A stretch of 64,000 bases of DNA from Aristaeella lactis. GTDB lineage: Bacteria; Bacillota; Clostridia; Christensenellales; Aristaeellaceae. The stretch covers positions 1,550,001-1,614,000 of the forward strand of contig NZ_CP069421.1 of the NCBI RefSeq assembly GCF_018118585.1. Direction: 5' to 3'. Below the pieces are notes generated by a model. The model searched no databases. It saw nothing but the letters and a program-made list of their open reading frames with translations, and was not told where the DNA came from. Shown piece by piece: positions 57,424 to 64,000 of the stretch. Within the stretch, counting starts at the first letter, position 1, and every line of letters begins with the position of its first letter. The position numbers and the translations under genes were made by a program.

Positions 57424-59034
57424 CAGCCCTTCTCCGCCGTACATCCGGCGAAGTTTCGGCTTTTCGATCTTGCCGGTTGCGTTCCGCGGCACCGGCGCCA
57501 GGATGATCTTCCGCGGCCGCTTGTACCGCGGCATACCCGTGCAGAATTCCTGGATATCTTCCACCGTGGCTGTGCTGCCGGGAACCAGTTCCACGATAGC
57601 AGCCGCGATCTCACCAAGGCGGGCATCCGGCAGGCCGATGACCGCCACGTCCTTAATCGGCGGATAAGCCGCCATAAAGTTTTCGATTTCCACCGGATAG
57701 AGGTTCTCACCGCCGGTGATAACAACATCTTTCTTCCGGTCTACCAGGTAAATGAATCCCTCCGCGTCCTGCCGTGCCATGTCACCGGTCAGCAGCCAGC
57801 CGTCCTTCAGGGTTTCGGCTGTTGCCTGCGGATTGTTGTAATAGCAGACCATAACCCCGGGCCCTTTCAGGCACAGTTCGCCGACTTCTCCGGGAGCCAC
57901 TTCCTTTCCGTCCGGACGGATGATCTTTGTCTCCCATCCGTATCCGGGGATTCCGATGGCGCCGACCTTGCGGACGTTTTCAATGCCCAGGTGAACCGCG
58001 CCGGGGCCGATGGATTCGCTCAGGCCGTAGTTGGTGTCATACTGATGGTTCGGGAAATACTGGAGCCAGCGGTGGATCAGGCTCTGGGGCACGGGCTGCG
58101 CGCCGATGTGCATAAGCCTCCACTGGGAAAGTTCATAGTTCTCGAGCTTCAGTTCGCCGCTGTCCAGGGCAGTCAGGATATCCTGCGCCCACGGTACCAG
58201 CAGCCATACGATCGTGCACTTCTCGCTGCTGACCGCCTCCAGAATCGTCTGGGGACGTGTTCCTTTCAGGATTACAGCCTTGCCGCCGGAGATCAGGCTG
58301 CCGAACCAGTGCATCTTCGCACCGGTATGGTACAGCGGCGGAATGCACAGGAAACAGTCATCCTTTGTCTGGCCGTGATGTGCCTGCTCCACCCGGGCGG
58401 AATGGATCAGGCTGCGGTGCTTGTGAAGGATCGCTTTCGGGAATCCGGTGGTACCGGATGAGAAGTAGATTGCGGCATCATCCTCTTCTGTCAGGTTGCA
58501 CTTCGGGAAGCTGGAACTGCTCTCATTGATCAGTTCCATCAGGTCATCCGCGAAGCTGGGGCAGCCGGGGCCTTCGTAGACCAGGGCCACATGGGGGATC
58601 TTGTCCGCGATCTCTTCGATACGGCCGATAAACTCCGGCCCGAAGATCAGCATATTGCTTTCAGAAAGGTTCAGACAGTACTCGATCTCATTGGACGCGT
58701 AGCGGAAGTTCATGGGAACCACCACCGCACCGGTCTTCAGGATACCGAAATAGATCGGCAGCCAGTCAATGCAGTTCATCATCAGGATGGCAACCTTTTT
58801 GCCCTTGCCAATTCCGTGGCTCCGGAGCATATTGGCTACCCGGTTCGCTTTTTCATCAAAAACCGCCCAGGTGATCTCCCGGCGGTAATGCTTCTGCTTC
58901 GCGCTGGGCTCAACCAGTTCGAAATCATGCCAGGTAACCCGGCGCGTTTCCGGCTGATCAGGGTTGATCTCTACCAGGGCGGTATCATTCGGCCATTCTT
59001 TGGCGTTTCTTTCAAGCAGTTCAATAATGGTCAT
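57400..59034 (-). CDS. AMP-forming acyl/aryl-CoA synthetase
   Basis: A 544-residue adenylate-forming enzyme. Core motifs: AAIYFSSGTTGFPKAILHKH near residue 183 (P-loop), YDTNYGLSESIGPGAV near residue 320, GWLLTGDMARQDAEGFIYLV near residue 415 and a C-terminal NATGKIEKPKLRR with the catalytic lysine. It activates a carboxylic acid to its CoA ester. Next to iorAB it may interconvert aryl acetates and aryl-acetyl-CoA, conserving ATP or scavenging acids. The ATG at 59034 follows AAGGGGATA. Confidence 0.9.
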   Translation of the reverse strand: MTIIELLERNAKEWPNDTALVEINPDQPETRRVTWHDFELVEPSAKQKHYRREITWAVFDEKANRVANMLRSHGIGKGKKVAILMMNCIDWLPIYFGILKTGAVVVPMNFRYASNEIEYCLNLSESNMLIFGPEFIGRIEEIADKIPHVALVYEGPGCPSFADDLMELINESSSSFPKCNLTEEDDAAIYFSSGTTGFPKAILHKHRSLIHSARVEQAHHGQTKDDCFLCIPPLYHTGAKMHWFGSLISGGKAVILKGTRPQTILEAVSSEKCTIVWLLVPWAQDILTALDSGELKLENYELSQWRLMHIGAQPVPQSLIHRWLQYFPNHQYDTNYGLSESIGPGAVHLGIENVRKVGAIGIPGYGWETKIIRPDGKEVAPGEVGELCLKGPGVMVCYYNNPQATAETLKDGWLLTGDMARQDAEGFIYLVDRKKDVVITGGENLYPVEIENFMAAYPPIKDVAVIGLPDARLGEIAAAIVELVPGSTATVEDIQEFCTGMPRYKRPRKIILAPVPRNATGKIEKPKLRRMYGGEGLVDSQNRS

Positions 59035-59117
59035 TACTTTGTATCCCCTTGTCTTTTCTGCGCATATCAAAGATTCTTTCTTCAGATGCTGTTCTGTATA
59101 CATCAAAGAATCCGGTA

Positions 59118-59145
59118 ATTTTGAATTATGGATTATGAATTATGA
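59118..59145. repeat. Heptanucleotide array, unit ATTATGA
   Basis: ATTTTGA, ATTATGG, ATTATGA, ATTATGA, ending four bases from the stop of the pseudouridine synthase gene. Confidence 0.85.
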
Positions 59146-59149
59146 AATG

Positions 59150-60046
59150 TCAATTAAAGTCCACGAAAAGAACAGAAGGATCAATATCGTCTGCCCACTC
59201 GGGCAGGCTGGTCAGGCGGATCGTCTCCCCCGTTATCGGATGGCGCAGTTCAGCCATGGCGCTGTGCAGCGCGAATTTTCCCGGAAACTCCTCCGGGTTT
59301 TCCGTACCGTAAAGGAAATCACCCCGTACCGGACAGCCGATGTGGCTCAGGTGTACCCGGATCTGATGGGTTCGTCCCGTCTCCAGCTCCAGCAGCACCA
59401 GTGCGCCGTTTCCCTGCTCCCGCAGCACCCTGTACCGCGTCCTGGACGGTTTTCCCTCCGGGCTGACCATCCGCTTGATCGTCGCGCCAGGCACCTTGGC
59501 AATGGGAAAGTCAAGGATTCCCTCCTTTTCCGCAGGGATCCCGTCTGTCAGTGCCAGGTAGCGCCGCCGGAAGACCGGCGTATGCAGTTGTTTCTGAAGC
59601 AGGTGCTGTGCGTGCGGGGTGCGTGCGATGATCATCAGCCCGCCGGTCCCCTTGTCCAGCCGGTTCACAGGCCTGTAAACGAAATTCTCCGGGCATCCCG
59701 CCCAGGAATATACCGCGTTTTCCAGCGAATCGTCCGGATGATTCCGGCTGCTTTGGCTGGCAATGCCGCCGGGTTTGTCCACCGCCATCAGGTGTTCATC
59801 GGCATACGGAACACGAATCGGGAAATCAAAGGGTTTCAGGGTGTATACCGGAACATCCTCTGCCCAGTCAATTGTCACTGTATCGCCTTCCGTCACCCGT
59901 TCATCGGCCCGGGCTGGACCGCCGTTCAGGGTGATCCGTCCATTCCACTTGGCGCTTTTCATAGCTGTATAGCTCACGCCCATGGAGCGCCGCAGAACTT
60001 CCCTGATTTTCCACCCGGTCTCCTCCGGTCCCACCCGGTACTCCAT
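59150..60046 (-). CDS. RluA family pseudouridine synthase
   Basis: A 298-residue enzyme: an S4-like N-terminal domain (GVSYTAMKSAKWNGRITLNG), VDKPGGIASQSSRNHPDDSL near residue 95 and the catalytic Asp in VNRLDKGTGGLMIIART near residue 134. LETGRTHQIRVHLSHIGCPV near residue 218 completes the fold. It isomerises uridine in 23S rRNA or tRNA; the exact target is not readable. The ATG at 60046 has GAGGGG upstream. Confidence 0.92.
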   Translation of the reverse strand: MEYRVGPEETGWKIREVLRRSMGVSYTAMKSAKWNGRITLNGGPARADERVTEGDTVTIDWAEDVPVYTLKPFDFPIRVPYADEHLMAVDKPGGIASQSSRNHPDDSLENAVYSWAGCPENFVYRPVNRLDKGTGGLMIIARTPHAQHLLQKQLHTPVFRRRYLALTDGIPAEKEGILDFPIAKVPGATIKRMVSPEGKPSRTRYRVLREQGNGALVLLELETGRTHQIRVHLSHIGCPVRGDFLYGTENPEEFPGKFALHSAMAELRHPITGETIRLTSLPEWADDIDPSVLFVDFN

Positions 60047-60103
60047 TCCCTGCCCCTCACTTTGCACTCAATAGGTTTCGCCCTCAGGCAGATATAACGA
60101 TGA

Positions 60104-60124
60104 ATTCTGAATTATGAATTATGA
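60104..60124. repeat. Heptanucleotide array that supplies a stop codon
   Basis: ATTCTGA, ATTATGA, ATTATGA. On the minus strand it codes for the last residues IHNS and the TAA stop of the PAP2 gene. Confidence 0.85.
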
Positions 60125-61053
60125 ATTCCCTTTTTCCCGATTTTCTCAAAAAACGGAAACGCCCGCGGATACACACCTACGATCGTGAACAGGATAATCG
60201 CGTACCGGGCTGCGCGGATCAGGTTTGCCGCCAGTGTACCGCTGTTCAGCCATTCACTGCTGAACGGCAGCTTCAGCACGGTGTTCAGGACCGCGTATAT
60301 CGCGAAGGCTCCCGCAAGTCTCAGGATCATTGCCCATACATTTCTGGTATCTTTAAACCCTATGTGTTTCCTTTCATACGGATAAACCGTCACCATACCG
60401 ATCAGCAGGCCAAGGGACGTAAAATAATCACGGCTTGTGCACCAGAAGATCCCCGGCAGAGTTACCGCAAGCAGGATCGCGCTCCGTACCCATTCCCGTT
60501 TCACTTTCTTATGCAGAACAGCACTGAAAGCAATTGCCGCCAGGCCGACAGCCCATCCGGCAAGCACATCTGTCGGATAATGCACACCGACCGTAAACCG
60601 GCTCAGGCCGATCAGCAGCGGAAGAAGCACAGCCAGCCACCACATCCATTTTTTGCGGACTTCCCGGGCTATGCTCCCGTACATGGACACCGCCGTGGCG
60701 CTGTGTCCGCTGGGGAAAGAATATCCCTGCTGGAGAATATCCATAGGATCCGCGTCAGCTTCAACAACGGTCATCGCCTCTACCCGTTCCGGATGAGCCA
60801 TATAGGGTCTCACGCGCATCACGATATTTTTGATCATCGGATACCACATGCTGGCAGCAACAATCGTAAAGCCGCAGCGCTTCCCCGCCTCTTTGTTATA
60901 GCAGAAAAGCATGATCAGCAGGATCAGCAGGGTCACCGTTTCCCCGCCGACAAAAGTCACCGCTTTGGACACTGTCTGCCCAATGGATCCTGCCGCCTTC
61001 TGCAGCCATTCGATCAGGTCCACTTCCCAGTCAAAATAGAAAATATTACCCAT
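60112..61053 (-). CDS. PAP2 family membrane phosphatase
   Basis: A 313-residue protein with about eight helices and the three-part active site: KNIVMRVRPYM near residue 73 (K-x6-R-P), YSFPSGHSATAVSMYG near residue 111 and SRFTVGVHYPTDVLAG near residue 150. It removes phosphate from lipid phosphates such as undecaprenyl-PP or phosphatidate. The last four residues are encoded by heptanucleotide repeats. GAGG precedes the ATG. Confidence 0.92.
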   Translation of the reverse strand: MGNIFYFDWEVDLIEWLQKAAGSIGQTVSKAVTFVGGETVTLLILLIMLFCYNKEAGKRCGFTIVAASMWYPMIKNIVMRVRPYMAHPERVEAMTVVEADADPMDILQQGYSFPSGHSATAVSMYGSIAREVRKKWMWWLAVLLPLLIGLSRFTVGVHYPTDVLAGWAVGLAAIAFSAVLHKKVKREWVRSAILLAVTLPGIFWCTSRDYFTSLGLLIGMVTVYPYERKHIGFKDTRNVWAMILRLAGAFAIYAVLNTVLKLPFSSEWLNSGTLAANLIRAARYAIILFTIVGVYPRAFPFFEKIGKKGIHNS

Positions 61054-61118
61054 TCAATGCCTCATCTCCGATCCCGGTCATTATATATGATTTGCTTTCT
61101 GCCCGCAACAAAAAGCCC

Positions 61119-61147
61119 TTGACGAGGCACCTGTCTCATGATAATAT
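61119..61147 (+). promoter_or_regulatory. Promoter of the tRNA-Ser pair
   Basis: TTGACG and TAATAT with a 17-base spacer (a TATAAT overlaps three bases further on), 20 bases before the first tRNA-Ser. Confidence 0.75.
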
Positions 61148-61166
61148 AATCGGGCTGGTTAGCTCT

Positions 61167-61255
61167 GGAGCGATGGCCGAGCGGTTGAAGGCGCTGGTCT
61201 TGAAAACCAGTGATACCGAAAGGTACCGGGGGTTCGAATCCCTCTCGCTCCGCCA
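61167..61255 (+). tRNA. tRNA-Ser (anticodon TGA)
   Basis: An 89-nt class II tRNA: acceptor GGAGCGA/TCGCTCC, anticodon loop CTTGAAA, long variable arm, T-arm GGGTTCGAATCCC, encoded CCA. Confidence 0.96.
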
Positions 61256-61265
61256 GCCTTGACAT

Positions 61266-61356
61266 GGAGAAGTACCCAAGTGGCCGAAGGGGCTCCCCTG
61301 CTAAGGGAGTAGTGGTGTTAAAGCCAGCCCGGGTTCAAATCCCGGCTTCTCCGCCA
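61266..61356 (+). tRNA. tRNA-Ser (anticodon GCT)
   Basis: A 91-nt class II tRNA: acceptor GGAGAAG/CTTCTCC, anticodon loop CTGCTAA, long variable arm, encoded CCA. It lies 10 bases after the first tRNA-Ser. Confidence 0.96.
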
Positions 61357-61361
61357 ATAAG

Positions 61362-61395
61362 ACCTCAGGAAAATCAACGTTCCTGGGGTTTTTTT
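61362..61395 (+). terminator. Terminator of the tRNA-Ser pair
   Basis: ACCTCAGGAA and TTCCTGGGGT with one G-T pair, running into seven T. Confidence 0.88.
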
Positions 61396-61597
61396 GATGC
61401 CAAAAAACAGGCTTGTACCTTTTACTGTACCCTTTAGAGAGAATGACCAAATTGTACAAATTATTACGCTTGAATAACAAAATCGCGCGGCGTTAGTGTT
61501 GTCAAACCGCTCGCACCGCGCTATATCATCCTATTGTTCCAAGCGAAATTTATAACCGGGAATAGATTTGTTGACTCGCAGATCCAATTTCAATCTA
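61396..61597. other. Intergenic stretch after the tRNA-Ser genes
   Basis: About 200 AT-rich bases without a gene. A six-base inverted repeat GCGCGG/CCGCGC (61485-61521) may end the secreted-protein transcript. Short TGTACC and TGTAC motifs lie close to the tRNA end, but there is no integrase gene. Confidence 0.5.
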
Positions 61598-63433
61598 TTA
61601 TTTCAAATCTGTCCGAATAATATATACCGTCTCTTCATCCATACCCTCCGGTTTGAGGTCATATCCGGTATCTGTCAGATGATCCTTTGTCGTCTTCCAG
61701 GCGTTCAAAACACCAGTCAGATTCTTTTCCACGAGCGGAAGGAGATTCACGGCCGCACTCTTTTCGGCGGTAAGAATGCTGTCTTTCAGCGTTTTTGTTC
61801 CGGTTTCCTGCAGTGTGGACGCGCCGGTTGATACCAGCGTTGCGCCGGCGGAAAGCGTTACTGCAGCGTCAGAAGCCTGGGCCACACCGTCCGTATAATC
61901 TTTCAGACCGGTTACAAAAGTGTTCACCTGATCAAGCTTCTCTTTCAGAGCCAGGAGCTGCTCCCGGGCCGCTGCCGCCTGTGCCAGTTTCGCAGTAATC
62001 GTTTCGTCCTTCGCCAGATAAGCCTCTGTGTTCTCAGTCACCAGTTTTTCAATCTGTTCCTGTACGGCCGCTTCGGTCTGAGCCAGAATTGCTTCGCTTT
62101 TCATCTGAGCTTCCACAGCGGTGTCTACCTGTGCGGCCTGTTCCTTTGACACCAATCCGCCTTTCAGGGCGGCGGCATACTGTTCGGCAGTCATCTCAAA
62201 CCCGGCAGCCTTCAGAACGGCTTCCAGCACCTTGCCTTTTACGGCCTCCAGAACGCCTGCCCTGATCTGGTCTTCTTTGGCTGCGACCTGTTTCCGGACT
62301 TCCTCCGCGATTTTAGCGGAGGCAGCGGCTTTCAGCGTATCGGGATCAAGCTGCGCTATCACACCATCCAGGATTTCGGCATAATTCTCTGCGGTCAGCA
62401 CCGGTATCGTGATGCCGGCGTCAGCCAGGCCGGAAGCAGCGATCTGGTCATTGGCCGTGTTCAGGATTGCTGCAAAGAGTTGTTCCGCTCCGTTGTTCAG
62501 TGTATCATTATTCCCTTTCAGCGCAGCAAGGCCTGTGTCCAGAGCAGCTGAGCCTTCCGCCACCTGCTGCGCACCTTCTGCCAGTTGTAAAGCGCTGGCA
62601 TCCAGATCCTTCAATCCTTTATTCAGTTCATTAATCTTACCGACGATTTCTTTCGTCATTCCTTCGGTCTCGGGCAAATCAGCACCGTCCTTCAGCGCTG
62701 TCAGTAGCACTGTGACATCCTTCAGCAGCGCTTCAGGATCCATACCGTCGATCCGCGCGTCCAATTCCCTGCAGGCAGCTTCCAGCGGATCGGAGGAGCA
62801 GAATGTCATCATCCAGCCAAGATCCGCGTGATCCGCATGGAACACTGCGGAAAAGGATACCGGCAGCTGCAGGGACGGATCCATGTTCGGCACAGCCCAT
62901 CCTACCAGTACGGACCGTTCCGCTTCCGTAAGCACGGCCGCGTTTTCCGTTTTCAGGTCTGAAATGCCTTCTTCGGGAAGCAGCAGCGCGGAAAGCACCA
63001 GTGCGGGTGCCTGCCCTTCTGTCCGGTAAGTTACGGTCAGGACAGCTTCCCCGGTCTTTTCTTTCAGGTCTGCCACGGAGATCTCCTCCCCGTCCAGCGT
63101 CAGGGTCACAACCGGCACTACAGCCGGGGCTTTAGCCGATGCTCCCTGATAGATCACGTTCTTTCCGTTTGCTTTCCAGACGAGTGTTTCGCCTTCCAGG
63201 GTAAAGGTTTCATTCCCGCCAACGTTCAGAATGTCTGTCAGCATAGTACGGTCAGTCAGTTCATCCAGCCCGTCCGTGTTCTCCAGGCGGATACTGTCGG
63301 TAATGCTTTTCACAGAGCCGTCAGCGCCTGCGACCACATAAACCCGTTCATGCTTCGTATTCTCGGCCAGCGCGCCGGTACATCCGAGTATCATGACCAG
63401 CGCTGTCAGCATCGCAATAATCTTCTTACTCAT
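61598..63433 (-). CDS. Secreted helical protein partnered with an MMPL transporter
   Basis: A 611-residue exported protein (MSKKIIAMLTALVMILGCTG; ILGC could be a lipobox). The first ~200 residues are beta-rich. Residues about 260-600 are helical with repeated L-x-x-G-A-x-x-L-x-x-G patterns (ALQLAEGAQQVAEGSAALDT, TLNNGAEQLFAAI, VTLSAGATLVSTGASTLQET). These are typical of the extracellular hairpins in YhgE/Pip and MMPL proteins. Here that part is a separate protein next to the MMPL gene, so the two probably form one envelope complex. GGAAGG precedes the ATG. Confidence 0.75.
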   Translation of the reverse strand: MSKKIIAMLTALVMILGCTGALAENTKHERVYVVAGADGSVKSITDSIRLENTDGLDELTDRTMLTDILNVGGNETFTLEGETLVWKANGKNVIYQGASAKAPAVVPVVTLTLDGEEISVADLKEKTGEAVLTVTYRTEGQAPALVLSALLLPEEGISDLKTENAAVLTEAERSVLVGWAVPNMDPSLQLPVSFSAVFHADHADLGWMMTFCSSDPLEAACRELDARIDGMDPEALLKDVTVLLTALKDGADLPETEGMTKEIVGKINELNKGLKDLDASALQLAEGAQQVAEGSAALDTGLAALKGNNDTLNNGAEQLFAAILNTANDQIAASGLADAGITIPVLTAENYAEILDGVIAQLDPDTLKAAASAKIAEEVRKQVAAKEDQIRAGVLEAVKGKVLEAVLKAAGFEMTAEQYAAALKGGLVSKEQAAQVDTAVEAQMKSEAILAQTEAAVQEQIEKLVTENTEAYLAKDETITAKLAQAAAAREQLLALKEKLDQVNTFVTGLKDYTDGVAQASDAAVTLSAGATLVSTGASTLQETGTKTLKDSILTAEKSAAVNLLPLVEKNLTGVLNAWKTTKDHLTDTGYDLKPEGMDEETVYIIRTDLK

Positions 63434-63453
63434 AATGATCCTTCCTTTCCAAA

Positions 63454-64000
63454 TCAGCAGGCAGCTTTTTTCATTCCGGCTGTCGTGTGAACAATGACTT
63501 TATCCATGATCAGCAGCACCGCCGGCAGGAGCAGCAATACAACTGCCACGCTCAGCAGCGCGCCGCGGGCAATCAGCCTGCACATGGAGGAGATAATAGC
63601 CACGTTGGAATAGAGGCCCACGCCGTAGGTGGCCGCAAAGAAGCCCAGGCCGCTGACCAGCACGCTCTGCGCGGCGGAAGCGACAGCGTCCTGAACCGCT
63701 TCTTTTTTATCCTTGCCCGCAAGCCGGTTCTGCTTGTAGCGGGTCGTCATCAGGATGGCGTAGTCCACCGTGGCGCCCAGCTGGATGGTGGAGATCAGGA
63801 TTGGCCCCACGAAGGGCAGTTCCTGCTTCAGGTAATACGGGATGCACAGATTGGCCGCAATGGCCAGTTCGATCACTGCCACCAGCAGTACAGGCAGCGA
63901 GACGGACCGCTGCACCAGCATGATGATCACAAAGATCGCGATAATCGAGATCAGGCTGACAACCGTGAAGTCCCGATCCGTACAGGCAATCAGGTCCTTC
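63454..64000 (-). CDS. MMPL/RND family transporter, C-terminal part (runs off the right edge)
   Basis: The reverse strand is open from the right edge to a stop at 63454, about 181 residues. It holds the last membrane bundle of an MMPL transporter: FTVVSLISIIAIFVIIMLVQ, then STIQLGATVDYAILMTTRYK (the conserved G-x-x-x-D-Y of the proton-relay helix) and LVSGLGFFAATYGVGLY. The transported molecule, often a lipid or glycolipid, is unknown. The start and first bundle are outside the window. Confidence 0.88.
   Translation of the reverse strand, partial: KDLIACTDRDFTVVSLISIIAIFVIIMLVQRSVSLPVLLVAVIELAIAANLCIPYYLKQELPFVGPILISTIQLGATVDYAILMTTRYKQNRLAGKDKKEAVQDAVASAAQSVLVSGLGFFAATYGVGLYSNVAIISSMCRLIARGALLSVAVVLLLLPAVLLIMDKVIVHTTAGMKKAAC

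Noticed and set aside
61356-61597. Integrated element behind tRNA-Ser
   Set aside because: No integrase gene and no repeated tRNA end are found; only short TGTAC motifs suggest it.

Overview
The window looks like a chromosomal piece of an anaerobic, moderately GC-rich member of the Clostridia. Supporting signs are a multisubunit NAD-linked [FeFe]-hydrogenase, indolepyruvate:ferredoxin oxidoreductase, many Fe-S proteins, strong AGGAGG-type ribosome binding sites, LoaP/EpsG/CpsD-type exopolysaccharide genes and DegV, DUF6062 and EFR1 family proteins. A gut or rumen anaerobe related to Christensenellales is my best guess, but the sequence alone does not prove it. Almost every gene is on the minus strand; only a Wzy-like ligase, a lipid kinase and two tRNA-Ser genes are on the plus strand.

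Layout by coordinate. 1-10.75 kb: an exopolysaccharide operon read leftwards, headed by a NusG-paralogue antiterminator (LoaP type) behind two promoters. It continues with a Wzz/tyrosine autokinase, an LCP ligase, a small MucBP-like secreted protein, a large solute-binding protein, a zinc phospholipase-C-like protein, an aldo/keto reductase, glycosyltransferases and EpsG. 11.2-19.5 kb: a TetR regulator followed by a paired ABC exporter, a pectin-acetylesterase-like hydrolase and a GH2 beta-galactosidase. 19.8-24.8 kb: the hydrogenase operon (NuoE-like, ATPase-fold, 2Fe-2S, NuoF-like and catalytic subunits). 25.1-29.7 kb: an accessory cluster with a putative sensory [FeFe]-hydrogenase, two DRTGG-type proteins, an ATPase-fold protein, a PHP protein and DUF6062. 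29.8-32.4 kb: a dCMP-deaminase-like protein, an autoregulated TetR/EFR1 ferredoxin-flavodoxin pair, and tRNA-fMet/tRNA-Met. 32.4-40.3 kb: GDPD, an MFS transporter, a secreted protein and a complete sugar ABC importer. 40.4-43.4 kb: a Wzy-like protein, a peptidoglycan-binding protein and DegV. 43.8-49.6 kb: a nucleoside-type ABC importer downstream of xanthine phosphoribosyltransferase. 49.9-53.6 kb: a second paired ABC exporter. 53.9-64 kb: DAG kinase, IorAB with an acyl-CoA synthetase, an RluA-type pseudouridine synthase, a PAP2 phosphatase, two tRNA-Ser genes and an MMPL module.

The most unusual content is not in the genes. From about 26 kb rightwards the gene borders carry heptanucleotide tandem arrays (units such as ATTCTGA, ATTGTTC, ATTATGA or ACTCTTC, with one unit type usually dominating a locus). 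At seven genes on both strands the stop codon lies inside a long near-perfect hairpin followed directly by such an array. Other intergenic spaces hold multi-hairpin elements: a bulged-hairpin family whose bulge is GTA in four of five copies, and larger elements flanked by a second copy of the neighbouring gene's 3' end. At 43.65-43.87 kb the last 14 codons and the stop of an ABC permease are repeated with only synonymous changes. At 31.94-32.24 kb the 3' end of tRNA-Met is duplicated around a structured element that shares a 42-bp repeat with the one at 41.9 kb. I read these as one or more families of small structured elements that settle at gene 3' ends and rebuild them. No gene in the window explains how they move.
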